Numbered from the stretch's first letter, positions 10,243-19,276 are shown. The stretch is DNA of 64,000 bases from Larsenimonas rhizosphaerae (GCF_023700005.1 NZ_JAMLJK010000004.1:1-64000); one strand, 5' to 3'. The notes: generated by a model not told the origin, from the sequence alone. A program made the numbers and translations.

Positions 10243-11697
10243 ATGGATAATACAGTACATAGCCAGGATGCCATGGAGTGGGCACTGGCCCCAATGCAAC
10301 AACAGCGTTGGCAGCTGGCTGCCGAACGCTGGGCTACTCTTCGTGCCGCACATGGGCAGGTCGCTGACGTATGGGTACAGGCTGCTATTTGCCATCGCCA
10401 ACTGGGTGACTGGAATACGGCTGAGGAGCTTTTGACAGAGGCTATTCGGCGCTTTGAAGCCAACCCGAATGCCTGGCTTGAACTGGTAGCGCTCTATCGT
10501 GCCAAGGGAGCCAACGAGCAGGCACGCACATATCTGAATAAAACGCTTGAGCGCTTTCCGCATCAGTTGGCAGTAATGATGTCAGCAGCGGAGCAGGCGA
10601 TGCTGGATGATGCTTTCGATGAAGCCGATGCGCTCAATGCGCGGACGCGAGACCTTTATAGTAATGAAGCCTCTGCGTGGTGTCAGTATGCCGAAATTTC
10701 CATGAGGCGTATGGCTTGGTCGCAAGCGCTGCTCCGCTGGGCTGAGGTGCGTGCGCGTTTTCCTGATATGCCGGCTGGCTATGAGCGCGCTGCTGAAGCG
10801 GCGGAGGCGCAGGGCCATGTGAAACAGGCGCGAAGGCTCAAGCTTGCCAGAGAATACGGACTTGAATGGTTGGCAAGCTTTGACCGCCCTGACCTGGCCA
10901 GCGATCATATTGCCCCACCGCGACGACGCAATGCGGCCCAGTTTGTTGAGCTTGTATGGGTCAAGGCCTGCTTTAATCTCAAGTCGGAAGCCAGCCAGAA
11001 TTCGCTCCGTTACTTTTGGTGGGTGCTGGACCCGCTGCTTTATATGAGCGTGTTTTATCTGGTATTTGGAGTAATGCTGCACCGAGGCGGTGGAGGGGAT
11101 TTCATCGTTTATCTGTTGACCGGGCTGGTTCCCTTTCAATGGTTCGCAAAAACGGTACAGCAATCTTCCAATGCCATTTTTGCAGGACGAGGGTTGATGA
11201 ACCAGGTGCATATTTCCCCCTTGTTCTTTCCGCTGGTGGGTATTATGCAAAATGCTGGCAAACAAATGCCGGTATTTTTACTCTTGATTGGTTTTTTGAT
11301 TTTTTATGGGCTGCACCCTACCTGGCACTGGATTGCATTGTTACCCATTATCGTCCTCCAGTTAGTGTTGATGTCGGTTATAGGTTGCTTTCTGGCTTTG
11401 TTGGTGCCTTTTGCTCGTGATTTAAACAACCTTATTCCGACCGGAATTCAATTCATGCTGTTTTGTAGCGGCGTCTTTTATACCGTTGATACTATCCCTG
11501 AAAAGTGGCAAACGCTGTTTTTTTCCAACCCGATGGCTAGTCTGTTATATCAATATCGTCTAGTGCTGATGGATAGGCAATGGCCGGACTGGTCTGGCAT
11601 GGGGTGGATATTGCTGGGCTGTAGCATAGGCGGCATTGCCCTTTCGTGGTTTTACAAACGGGTTGAAAGTGACTTGCCAAGGGTGGTGGGACAATGA
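10243..11697 (+). CDS. TPR-like region fused to ABC-2 polysaccharide export permease
   Basis: Residues 1 to about 215 form alpha-helical TPR-like repeats (for example WVQAAICHRQLGDWNTAEEL, then WLELVALYRAKGANEQARTY). From about 226 to the end the protein matches an ABC-2 type permease of the Wzm/KpsM kind, with an amphipathic entry helix, six likely membrane segments and the family region FYTVDTIPEKW. The permease part alone (about 258 residues) is normal for Wzm, so the TPR part is an addition. Starts at 10207, 10240 and 10243 are in frame; AGGA at 10233-10236 is spaced six bases before 10243. Its stop overlaps the ATPase gene as ATGA, so the two should form one exporter. Confidence 0.87.
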   Translation: MDNTVHSQDAMEWALAPMQQQRWQLAAERWATLRAAHGQVADVWVQAAICHRQLGDWNTAEELLTEAIRRFEANPNAWLELVALYRAKGANEQARTYLNKTLERFPHQLAVMMSAAEQAMLDDAFDEADALNARTRDLYSNEASAWCQYAEISMRRMAWSQALLRWAEVRARFPDMPAGYERAAEAAEAQGHVKQARRLKLAREYGLEWLASFDRPDLASDHIAPPRRRNAAQFVELVWVKACFNLKSEASQNSLRYFWWVLDPLLYMSVFYLVFGVMLHRGGGGDFIVYLLTGLVPFQWFAKTVQQSSNAIFAGRGLMNQVHISPLFFPLVGIMQNAGKQMPVFLLLIGFLIFYGLHPTWHWIALLPIIVLQLVLMSVIGCFLALLVPFARDLNNLIPTGIQFMLFCSGVFYTVDTIPEKWQTLFFSNPMASLLYQYRLVLMDRQWPDWSGMGWILLGCSIGGIALSWFYKRVESDLPRVVGQ

Positions 11698-12356
11698 ATG
11701 GAGCACCTGCTGGGAGTGAAGTTATTATTTCCCTGAAGGACGTGGGGGTGCGTTATCGCCAGCAGGGTGGGCGCTTTAAAAAACCAGGGTATTACCAGGC
11801 GTTTGAGGGGCTGAACCTTGATATTTATCGTGGGGAAACCCTGGGCATCATAGGGCGGAACGGCGCAGGAAAGTCAACACTGCTTCGTTTGATAGCCGGC
11901 ATTATAAAGCCCGATACCGGAAGGTTTATAAATCATGGTGTGACTGTATCACTGTTATCACTTGCTGCAGGGTTTGATGCTGATCTGTCAGGGGTAGATA
12001 ACGCCATTATCAGTGGCATGCTACTGGGATACCGGCGTCAGCAGATTGTGGCGCGACTGAATGATATTCGAGAATTTTCAGAGCTGGGTTCTTTCATGGA
12101 TCAACCGGTGAAGACCTATTCTTCGGGAATGCGCTCGCGCCTTGGTTTTGCGGTCGCCATGTACATGACACCTGACGTGTTATTGCTTGATGAAATATTG
12201 AGTGTCGGGGATGCCGACTTCAAAAAAAAGGCGGAGGCCGAAATGATGAAAAAGCTCCATTCAGATCAGACCGTGCTACTGGTTTCTCATTCAGAGGAAC
12301 AGGTAAATCGAGTTTGCGATCGAAAAATAGAGCTGACCTCATCCTCTCTTACCTGA
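11694..12356 (+). CDS. ABC polysaccharide exporter ATPase (Wzt/KpsT-like), probably C-terminally truncated
   Basis: ATP-binding subunit of the exporter, 220 residues. The Walker A motif GRNGAGKST, signature SSGMRSRLGF, Walker B VLLLDE and switch histidine SHS are all intact. It lacks the C-terminal carbohydrate-binding domain of the long Wzt proteins and so resembles KpsT. The tail is odd: after CDRKIEL the frame stops at TGA (12354-12356), yet the same frame continues with RQQASDMITEYDKQ to a second TGA at 12399-12401, which looks like the usual family C-terminus. A nonsense change or local rearrangement is likely; the catalytic core would survive it. Confidence 0.88.
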   Translation: MNGAPAGSEVIISLKDVGVRYRQQGGRFKKPGYYQAFEGLNLDIYRGETLGIIGRNGAGKSTLLRLIAGIIKPDTGRFINHGVTVSLLSLAAGFDADLSGVDNAIISGMLLGYRRQQIVARLNDIREFSELGSFMDQPVKTYSSGMRSRLGFAVAMYMTPDVLLLDEILSVGDADFKKKAEAEMMKKLHSDQTVLLVSHSEEQVNRVCDRKIELTSSSLT

Positions 12357-12405
12357 CGGCAGCAGGCCAGTGACATGATTACCGAATACGATAAACAGTG
12401 ATTCA

Positions 12406-13791
12406 ATGGTTATTAAAACAATCTCAGGGTTTGCACCTTATTCACACCTGGCGGCCAGGCTGGCCGATGTCGCTGCCATTATCCTGGCCGGGTTTGCTGC
12501 CTACGCTATTCGCTTCGGAGTCTCGGGGCCGATTGATGAGCGCTACCTGTGGATGATGCTTTTCTCGACGCTATCGGGAATGATCATTTTTTCGGCCAGT
12601 GGTGTATACCGCTCGTGGCGCGGTGCTGTCCGCGTAGAGCTGGTGGTGCGTATCGGTCATGGTTTCATGATTCTGGGCGCGATCATCTTTACCTATCTTT
12701 ACCTCTCTAAAACAGGTATCCGGTTTTCACGTTTGTGGTTGATGTACTGGTTATTGATGGCCTTTGTGTTATCTGTGGGCATACGCACGTTGGCTTATCC
12801 GGCGCTCAATCGCCTGCGTCGTTATGGCAAAAACCGGAAACAAATTATTCTGGTAGGTGATATTGAGTCATGCCGTACTGCAGTACACGCGATGCGTAAT
12901 AACCCGTCGGTAGGCTTCGACATCGCCCGGATACGTCTGATGGATACGGCATCGGGCCATGAAACCCTGGGAATAGCCGACTGCCGGCCCTTTGATCCGG
13001 CAGTCGATGACAACATGCAGGCCGACGAAATATGGATCTGCTTGCCCTTATCCCGTGGGGCGGTCGTGGAAGAGGTCATGTCCGTGCTGAGTTATTGCGT
13101 TGCCAACGTACGCTATATGCCTGACATGCAGGGATTACGGTTGTTGAATCACAATATTTCAACAGTGGGCGGGCTTTATCTCTTGGATATGTCGTGTAGT
13201 CCCATGAGTGATTCAGCTCAGTTTTTCAAACTGCTGGAAGACAGGTTGCTGGCGGTAATGGCCTTGTTGCTCTGCTCACCGCTGTTTTTGAGTCTGGCGA
13301 TTGCAGTGAAATTAACGTCAAAAGGGCCGGTGTTTTATCGCCAACAGCGTATGAGCTGGAACGGTAAAGCGTTCGACATGCTCAAGTTTCGCAGTATGGT
13401 CACTACTGCAGAACAGGATGGTGTTACCTGGGGCCAGGCCAGACATAAACAAATGACCCCGATAGGGCGCTGGCTCCGTCGAACGAGCCTGGATGAGTTG
13501 CCCCAGTTCATTAATGTTTTGAAAGGTGATATGTCGATAGTAGGGCCGCGCCCTGAGCGCATCCTGTTCGTCGATCAGTTCAAAAGTGAAATTCCTGGCT
13601 ACATGCAAAAACACATGATGAAAGCAGGTATTACCGGTTGGGCGCAAGTCAACGGCTGGCGAGGGGATACGAACCTCAAAAAGCGTATTGAGTTTGATCT
13701 TTGGTATATAGAAAACTGGTCATTACTGCTTGATATTAAAATAATATTTATGACGGTATATAAATTAAAATCAAGTAATGATGCAGTTTAA
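12406..13791 (+). CDS. Polyprenyl glycosylphosphotransferase (WcaJ family)
   Basis: Initiating enzyme that places a sugar-1-phosphate on undecaprenyl phosphate. The 461 residues show four to five N-terminal membrane segments (to about residue 125), a nucleotide-binding-like middle part (QIILVGDIESC) and a C-terminal bacterial sugar transferase domain. The latter has KGPVFYRQQRM, FDMLKFRSMV, RTSLDELPQFINVLKGDMS and VGPRPE, all hallmarks of WcaJ/WbaP enzymes; glucose-1-phosphate is the most common substrate but is not provable here. It sits four bases after the read-through stop of the ATPase reading frame. Confidence 0.92.
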   Translation: MVIKTISGFAPYSHLAARLADVAAIILAGFAAYAIRFGVSGPIDERYLWMMLFSTLSGMIIFSASGVYRSWRGAVRVELVVRIGHGFMILGAIIFTYLYLSKTGIRFSRLWLMYWLLMAFVLSVGIRTLAYPALNRLRRYGKNRKQIILVGDIESCRTAVHAMRNNPSVGFDIARIRLMDTASGHETLGIADCRPFDPAVDDNMQADEIWICLPLSRGAVVEEVMSVLSYCVANVRYMPDMQGLRLLNHNISTVGGLYLLDMSCSPMSDSAQFFKLLEDRLLAVMALLLCSPLFLSLAIAVKLTSKGPVFYRQQRMSWNGKAFDMLKFRSMVTTAEQDGVTWGQARHKQMTPIGRWLRRTSLDELPQFINVLKGDMSIVGPRPERILFVDQFKSEIPGYMQKHMMKAGITGWAQVNGWRGDTNLKKRIEFDLWYIENWSLLLDIKIIFMTVYKLKSSNDAV

Positions 13792-13801
13792 GGTGGTTTA
13801 A

Positions 13802-14758
13802 ATGATCGATATCGAGAATATATCCATTGAGTTTGTGATAGCAGGTGAACCCAACTCAGGTTTTTTGTCCCAAATTGCATTTTTTAAAAAAGCTGTTGAT
13901 AACTGTTTTGACAGGCATGCTCAATCCCATGTTGTTGCTTATCTGGGTACTTTAAATGAGCAGGAAAAAAAACTGGGAAAATGGCAATCATTTCTTGAAG
14001 ATGTTGATGTAAGGTTTGTGGATAGTAATCTGGTAAGAAAGGAGGGTTATTTCGCCCAGGCAAAGGCAAGGTTTGAACACGCTGAATCTTCAAATGCTGA
14101 TATATGTATTTTATGTGATGCTGATACCATTCCATTGGGGAGCCTGGATTATGTATTTGAGAAACTAACAGATACTCATCCTGTTGCCGGTGTTATTGCA
14201 CACTTTCCTCCACCAAATCTTTTTAATAAAGGTCTACCAGGTTTTATGGCGCTAGGTAATAGGATGCTTGGTATGCGATTACAAACACCCTATGATTTTT
14301 CCCTGCTAGACCATGGCGGCGAACAGGATTACATTTTTAAAGCTCCTTTTTATATTAATCATGGATTTATTGCATTCGTGCGTGAGTCATTAAAGAAATT
14401 CTACCCAACATACTTTGATATAAGAAAAAGGCTGTCATCAGAATTTGGTATGACTGATTTTGCGGGGCAGGTGGCAATGCCACTTGCCTTAAAATCCATG
14501 AACATGGATGGGATTTCCCTGCCAATGAGGTATAATTTTCCCAATGATTCGAAGGCGTTTATATTATACCCGGATGAGTTTGATAATATAGTTTTCTTGC
14601 ACTACCTGCGAGAAAATAATTACAAGCGAAGAGAAGTTTTTTCAACTCCTGAAAGTTTCAATTTTTTCATGGAGAAAAAACTAGACAAGGATGACGTCGA
14701 TAACTTTACACAACAAGCCTTTTTAAGGGTTACTCGCGGCAAGGGCTATCCCTTTTAG
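13802..14758 (+). CDS. Putative GT-A-like glycosyltransferase of unknown specificity
   Basis: A 318-residue soluble protein that I do not recognise as a named family. The segment ICILCDADTIPLGSLDYVF near residue 102 places a DAD motif after a hydrophobic strand, as in GT-A glycosyltransferases that bind a metal-nucleotide sugar, and the preceding region has a Rossmann-like alternation. The gene starts ten bases after the glycosylphosphotransferase gene and is clearly AT-richer than it, marking the start of a block of foreign-looking composition that runs to 19205. Confidence 0.6.
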   Translation: MIDIENISIEFVIAGEPNSGFLSQIAFFKKAVDNCFDRHAQSHVVAYLGTLNEQEKKLGKWQSFLEDVDVRFVDSNLVRKEGYFAQAKARFEHAESSNADICILCDADTIPLGSLDYVFEKLTDTHPVAGVIAHFPPPNLFNKGLPGFMALGNRMLGMRLQTPYDFSLLDHGGEQDYIFKAPFYINHGFIAFVRESLKKFYPTYFDIRKRLSSEFGMTDFAGQVAMPLALKSMNMDGISLPMRYNFPNDSKAFILYPDEFDNIVFLHYLRENNYKRREVFSTPESFNFFMEKKLDKDDVDNFTQQAFLRVTRGKGYPF

Positions 14759-14790
14759 GGTGATTTTAAATCAACATGGCTGGATGTTTT

Positions 14791-15717
14791 ATGAATAGAT
14801 TTGTTATTGCCTGTCATGGGTGGAGTGCAAGTAATTATGTTTCATACGTGCTCAATCAACATCCTTCCATAAGTTGTGCGCATAGTTCAGCTGCTATACT
14901 TTCCAATGACAAGTCCATTTTTGATGGTGATGGACTAAAAAAAAGCATACCTGCCTTGAGATCCGGATACCTCAAGCGAATATCAGAATCGATAGACTGC
15001 AGGTATGATGCTCTGGAAAAGGAGGTTGGCACCATTGAATCAGGTAGTAACTGCTTTTTAGGTACTGTACATACCTATAGAATGCGGGATCTTCCAGAGC
15101 AGTTAATAAATCACGAGATAAAATATATTTATCCGGTATGGAATCTGGTTCGTAATCCCTTTGATCTGGTTATATCAGGTTACGGGCAGTTTCTTGATCT
15201 GTTTCAGATCGATATCAATGAATATGCCTGGTCCCTGAATAAGCTTGTCAGAGTCGAGGGGGCTATTCAGGCAGTTGAAAAGGCTGCTTCATTGGGGGGG
15301 AAGGCACCCGGAGATTATCAGATTATCTGCTTTGCATCAGCATGTGCTGTACTAGGAAGTCTCGAACTTGATATAAAGGCAATAAATGAAATAAGTGGCA
15401 ATGGAAAGATTCCATTCGATTACAGAGGGATTATCAGAATGGAGGATATAATAGGTAACGATAATGGTTTTTCTGAGTTTATATCCGATCTTTCAGGCGG
15501 CAATATATTTTCAACTGAAGAATACAGGAAGAAAATCAGGGGTATAGGGAAAATAAACCGACACCACCGTAGTGCTCCAGATGGTAGTGCAAAACGTTGG
15601 GAGCAGCTTTCAATATGGCAAAAAGAGTTGTTTATATACTTCTTCTCCCATTTTGAATTGCGCGGTTTTTATGAAAGCATAGGTTATGATTTTAGTTTCC
15701 TTGATGCTGGAGCATAA
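14791..15717 (+). CDS. Sulfotransferase-like protein
   Basis: About 308 residues. FVIACHGWSASNYVSYVLNQ at the N-terminus has the strand-loop-helix arrangement of a sulfotransferase phosphosulfate loop, and VWNLVRNPFDLVISGYGQ near residue 120 matches the 3'-phosphate-binding motif (R-N/D-P-x-D-x-x-x-S). A late segment, RHHRSAPDGSAKRWEQ, fits the usual C-terminal PAPS contact. The first ATG at 14776 has its AGGG too far away; GGA at 14782-14784 is spaced for the ATG at 14791. This is the third sulfotransferase candidate of the locus. The loop is atypical, so the call is less certain than for the other two. Confidence 0.68.
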   Translation: MNRFVIACHGWSASNYVSYVLNQHPSISCAHSSAAILSNDKSIFDGDGLKKSIPALRSGYLKRISESIDCRYDALEKEVGTIESGSNCFLGTVHTYRMRDLPEQLINHEIKYIYPVWNLVRNPFDLVISGYGQFLDLFQIDINEYAWSLNKLVRVEGAIQAVEKAASLGGKAPGDYQIICFASACAVLGSLELDIKAINEISGNGKIPFDYRGIIRMEDIIGNDNGFSEFISDLSGGNIFSTEEYRKKIRGIGKINRHHRSAPDGSAKRWEQLSIWQKELFIYFFSHFELRGFYESIGYDFSFLDAGA

Positions 15718-15719
15718 TC

Positions 15720-16415
15720 ATGAAAAAAAACTTCCTGGAAGAGCAGGGATACAGTGGTCACAAGGTAATTGTTTTTGGTACGGGTCAAATAGCTGAAATA
15801 GCCAGATTTTATCTGGATAATTTCAGTGATAATGACGTGATTGGGTATACGGTTAATAGGGAATTCATAAGGGAATCATTCAAGGACAATCTTCCTGTTA
15901 TTCCTTGGGAAAATATTGAACTGAACTATAGTACAGAAGATTATCGGCTTTTTTGTCCTGTGTCATTCAAGAATGTCAACAAAAACAGGAAGAGAGTTTA
16001 TCTGGAGGGTAAGGAAAAGGGATACGGTTTTGTTTCCTTTATACATCCGGATGCGCGCTACTATAATACATTTGTTGGTGAAAACTGCTTTATTTTTGAA
16101 GATAACGTAATTCAGCCTTATACAAGAATTGGTGATAATTGTATTTTGTGGAGTGGAAACCATATTGGGCATCACTCTATTATTGGAGATCATTGCTTTG
16201 TGGCGTCTCATGTTGTCATATCTGGTGCTGTAAATATTGGTGAAAGTTGTTTTTTTGGGGTCAATTCTACAGTGGTTGACAATGTCAATATCGGTGAAAG
16301 CTGCGTTATAGGCGCTGCTGCACTGGTCACCAAAAGTCTCCCTGCCAATTCAATGGTAGCCGCTCCAAAGTCAAGATACTTTGATGAGTACAAAGGGAAA
16401 CTGGGTGGAGACTGA
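15720..16415 (+). CDS. NeuD-like left-handed beta-helix acetyltransferase
   Basis: 231 residues. An N-terminal Rossmann-like part (VIVFGTGQIAEIARFYLD) is followed from about residue 110 by hexapeptide repeats (VGENCFIFEDNV, IGDNCILWSGNHIGHHSIIG, IGESCFFGVNSTV, IGESCVIGAAALV). His-His in IGHHSIIG is the expected catalytic/CoA region. The order matches PglD/NeuD sugar O- or N-acetyltransferases. It lies two bases from both neighbours, so co-translation with the sulfotransferase-like gene and the propeller gene is expected. The substrate is unknown; an amino sugar from the PLP enzyme two genes on is one option. Confidence 0.82.
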   Translation: MKKNFLEEQGYSGHKVIVFGTGQIAEIARFYLDNFSDNDVIGYTVNREFIRESFKDNLPVIPWENIELNYSTEDYRLFCPVSFKNVNKNRKRVYLEGKEKGYGFVSFIHPDARYYNTFVGENCFIFEDNVIQPYTRIGDNCILWSGNHIGHHSIIGDHCFVASHVVISGAVNIGESCFFGVNSTVVDNVNIGESCVIGAAALVTKSLPANSMVAAPKSRYFDEYKGKLGGD

Positions 16416-16417
16416 AC

Positions 16418-17374
16418 ATGAGTTCTAATTTTAGAGGCTGGTCTAGGCGTGGAGTTTTAATTTCACCTGAATCCTTGGATTCTGCCTGGTCTGGCCATTG
16501 CCAGATGCCTACTCCATTGTTGTTGGAAAATGGCCTGCTTCGTATTTTCTTTTGTAGTCGAGACAGAAGAAATGAATCACACATACTCTGGGCTGACGTT
16601 GAAAATTCGCCGCCGTGGAGAATGGTTCGCATGGCTCCTGAACCTGTGTTGTCTCCCAGCGGCCCAGGCCTTTTCGATGCTGCGGGGGTGATGCCTTCAT
16701 CGATCGTCAGATGGAAAAACCGACTATTGATGTACACGATAGGTTGGACCGTCCGCACTGATGTTCCCTATCATAATGCTATTGGTTTATGTGAAAGTTT
16801 TGATGGCGGCCTGACCTGGGAGCGTTCATTTTCTGGCCCTGTTATTTCCCAAGGGAAAAATGAACCCTTTTTTTGTGGCACATCTGAAGTAGTAGTATCA
16901 GATGGCAAACTCGATATGTATTACATGAGTGCTACGGAATGGAGAACAATTCAGGGTAAATCTGAACCTCGTTACAATATCAGGCACTCGGTTTCCCGGG
17001 ATGGCGTTGAATGGCGCAAGGATAATCCTGTAGTTGTTGATTATAAAAACAATAATGAAGGTGGTATTGCGCGCGCCACTTTAATGAGTTACCAAAAAAA
17101 TACAGAATTAATGTTTTACTGCCATCGTGGTATCGATGGTTATAGATCAGGTCGGCAGACCTCATACAAGATTGGATATTCTTCTCGCATTGGCGAAAAT
17201 CCATGGGTAAGAAATGAATCAAAATCTGTTTTTGTGACGTCCCCAGGTTCAGCTGACTTCGACTCGGAAATGGAATGCTATCCGTTTGTGTATGGGTCAG
17301 ACGACAGCTTTTTCATGTTTTATAATGGGAATTTTTTTGGAAAAAGCGGTATTGGCTGGGCTGAAATGGAGTAA
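16418..17374 (+). CDS. Beta-propeller glycosidase-like protein
   Basis: 318 residues without a signal peptide. The repeated pattern of strands with aromatic and acidic residues (LLRIFFCSRDR, RLLMYTIGWT, KLDMYYMSAT, TELMFYCHRG, SFFMFYNG) resembles the five-bladed propeller of GH43/GH32-related proteins. Position in a biosynthetic cluster and lack of an export signal argue against a polysaccharide-degrading role; a sugar-recognition or transfer role inside the cell is more likely but is inference. The gene is AT-rich like its neighbours. Confidence 0.62.
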   Translation: MSSNFRGWSRRGVLISPESLDSAWSGHCQMPTPLLLENGLLRIFFCSRDRRNESHILWADVENSPPWRMVRMAPEPVLSPSGPGLFDAAGVMPSSIVRWKNRLLMYTIGWTVRTDVPYHNAIGLCESFDGGLTWERSFSGPVISQGKNEPFFCGTSEVVVSDGKLDMYYMSATEWRTIQGKSEPRYNIRHSVSRDGVEWRKDNPVVVDYKNNNEGGIARATLMSYQKNTELMFYCHRGIDGYRSGRQTSYKIGYSSRIGENPWVRNESKSVFVTSPGSADFDSEMECYPFVYGSDDSFFMFYNGNFFGKSGIGWAEME

Positions 17375-17380
17375 TTGATA

Positions 17381-18472
17381 ATGGAAAACTACATACCGTG
17401 TGATATAGGTTTCGTTGAAAGGAAAAATATCGATTTTTCACTTTTTAATGTGTTGCTTGAAAAATCGATATCCAACAATAGGGTATCGAATTTTGGACCT
17501 GTTAGTAAGGAACTCGAATCCGAGCTTTCCCTGCTCAACGGTATTGATTCCTTGCAAAGCAACTTTAAGGCGATTTGTGGTTCCAGCGCTACTCTACTTA
17601 TATCTGCAGTAGCCGCAGCACTCGATAACCGGTATCAAACATCACTTCGATGGGCAGTATGTGATTTTGGTTTTTTTACCAATTTTACAGGTCCCGTCAA
17701 GACAGCCAGTAAAGTGAAATGTAATTCGGCCGGTATGCTGGATATTGATCAGCTTGCGCTACTGCCAGATGACTCTTTTGATGTCGTGATGGTGACCAAT
17801 GTTTTTGGCTGGCATGATGATTTTGAAGATTATTTCCGTTTTTGTCGTCAGAAAAACAAAATTTTGATAGTCGATAATGCCGCAGGTTTTGGATCTCTAG
17901 CGAACAGGCACATGAATTCGGAGCCTGGTCTAGCACCTGAATGGATAGAGATTGTAAGCCTTCATCACACCAAGCCATGGGGGTTTGGTGAGGGAGGCGT
18001 AGCCTTTGCGGATTCAGAGCTTGTTAAATATATTGCAGCCGCACTCAATTTCGGAATTTCACCTGAAATTGTTCTCGAGGATTCCCGCTGGGTCAGCAAT
18101 GGAAAAATGAGTGAAGTTGCGGCTGCAGCAATCATGTGTCGAGTACGGGATCGCCAGAATTGGGTAAGTCAGTACCGTGATCAAACACACAGAATAATGA
18201 ATCTGGCTTGCAAGGCTGGTCTGGTGCCACTGTCGAACGATCTCCCTTCGAGACATGTTGTTGGGCAAATCGGTTTTTTATCGAAACGTCCTGTCAGCCG
18301 TCATGAAATAGATGCTTCTATTCTCCCCTTGGAAAAGTATTACAGACCTACTGTCGGATTTGGCTCTGGTGCTATGAATATTTATAATCATATGATAAAT
18401 ATTCCTACTCATGCCAGCATGAGTTTTTTCAGTGACGAAACCATAATAAATGAGCTTAAGTGCCTTCTCTAG
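17381..18472 (+). CDS. DegT/DnrJ/EryC1-like PLP-dependent protein
   Basis: About 363 residues with the layout of nucleotide-sugar aminotransferases. NRVSNFGPVSKELESEL corresponds to the family N-terminal substrate loop, ILIVDNAAGFGS contains the PLP-pyridine aspartate, and SLHHTKPWGFGEGGVAF (near residue 190) carries the Schiff-base lysine followed by the expected GEGG. The rest is divergent, so an aminotransferase role is probable but not certain. A TTG at 17375 precedes; GGAG at 17368-17371 is spaced nine bases before the ATG at 17381. Linked to the acetyltransferase and the WbqC gene, it suggests synthesis of a modified amino sugar. Confidence 0.75.
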   Translation: MENYIPCDIGFVERKNIDFSLFNVLLEKSISNNRVSNFGPVSKELESELSLLNGIDSLQSNFKAICGSSATLLISAVAAALDNRYQTSLRWAVCDFGFFTNFTGPVKTASKVKCNSAGMLDIDQLALLPDDSFDVVMVTNVFGWHDDFEDYFRFCRQKNKILIVDNAAGFGSLANRHMNSEPGLAPEWIEIVSLHHTKPWGFGEGGVAFADSELVKYIAAALNFGISPEIVLEDSRWVSNGKMSEVAAAAIMCRVRDRQNWVSQYRDQTHRIMNLACKAGLVPLSNDLPSRHVVGQIGFLSKRPVSRHEIDASILPLEKYYRPTVGFGSGAMNIYNHMINIPTHASMSFFSDETIINELKCLL

Positions 18473-18482
18473 GAAGCCATGC

Positions 18483-19205
18483 ATGAAGAAAATCGCTGTA
18501 ATGCAGCCTTATCTTTTTCCTTATCTTGGGTATTTTCAGCTTGCCAATCATGTCGATGAATTTTGGATTTACGATTGTGTTCAATATATTCGTCGTGGAT
18601 GGATGAACAGGAACTATGTTCAGGGGGGAAGCGAAAATCGCAGGCTGTTTACTATTTCTGTTAATAAAGGCCACCGCGAAGATAGAATAAATAATAAATT
18701 CCTTGCTGATCCTTTTGAAGAAGACTTTGTTAAATTGATTAGGCTGGTCGAAAGTGAGTATCGTTTGTTCGAGTTCAAGGATGTTGCCGTTTCTCTGATA
18801 GAGGACGTTGCGTCTTTTGCATCCGGTAATCGCGATTTTGTCGATGTTACAATGTATTCCCTGGAAAAATTATTTAATATTCTTGCAATTGATACAAATA
18901 TAAGTCGCACATCAACTCTTCCCATAGGTAAGCATGAAAGAGGTCAGGAAAGAATTGTAAGTGTATGTGAGGAGGTGGGGGCGGAGTGTTATATAAATCC
19001 TGCCGGTGGTCGGAGTCTCTACGATAATAATTTATTTGCATCAAAGATGATACGTCTTGGTTTTATGCATGCAAATTCACTTTCCTATCTTGAAAGGGAT
19101 AATTTTTCCAGGTGTTTCCTCCCTCTTTCCATTCTTGATTTTCTAGCCAGAATCCCTCCAGAAGATTATCCTCTCTTTTTGGAGTCAGCCAAAATTGAAT
19201 TTTGA
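18483..19205 (+). CDS. WbqC family protein
   Basis: About 240 residues. The N-terminus KKIAVMQPYLFPYLGYFQL and the segments DDEFWIYD-like HVDEFWIYDCVQYIRRGW and INPAGGRSLYD are characteristic of the WbqC family (PF08889), found in O-antigen and capsule clusters and often near DegT-type aminotransferases. Its biochemical role is not settled. The AGGAAG at 18471-18476, six bases before the ATG at 18483, sets the start. It is the last gene of the AT-rich block and is followed by a gap of about 325 bases. Confidence 0.85.
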   Translation: MKKIAVMQPYLFPYLGYFQLANHVDEFWIYDCVQYIRRGWMNRNYVQGGSENRRLFTISVNKGHREDRINNKFLADPFEEDFVKLIRLVESEYRLFEFKDVAVSLIEDVASFASGNRDFVDVTMYSLEKLFNILAIDTNISRTSTLPIGKHERGQERIVSVCEEVGAECYINPAGGRSLYDNNLFASKMIRLGFMHANSLSYLERDNFSRCFLPLSILDFLARIPPEDYPLFLESAKIEF

Positions 19206-19276
19206 TCAGGGCACTTTATTTCATGTCAACAGTATTTATGTTCTAAATGCGGTCCAATGGACTGGCGTCTTCAGAT

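Noticed and set aside
4476-14758. Wzx/Wzy-dependent polysaccharide pathway
   Set aside because: No flippase Wzx or polymerase Wzy of the expected topology is present in the locus; the ABC permease and ATPase make ABC export more likely, despite the WcaJ-type initiator.
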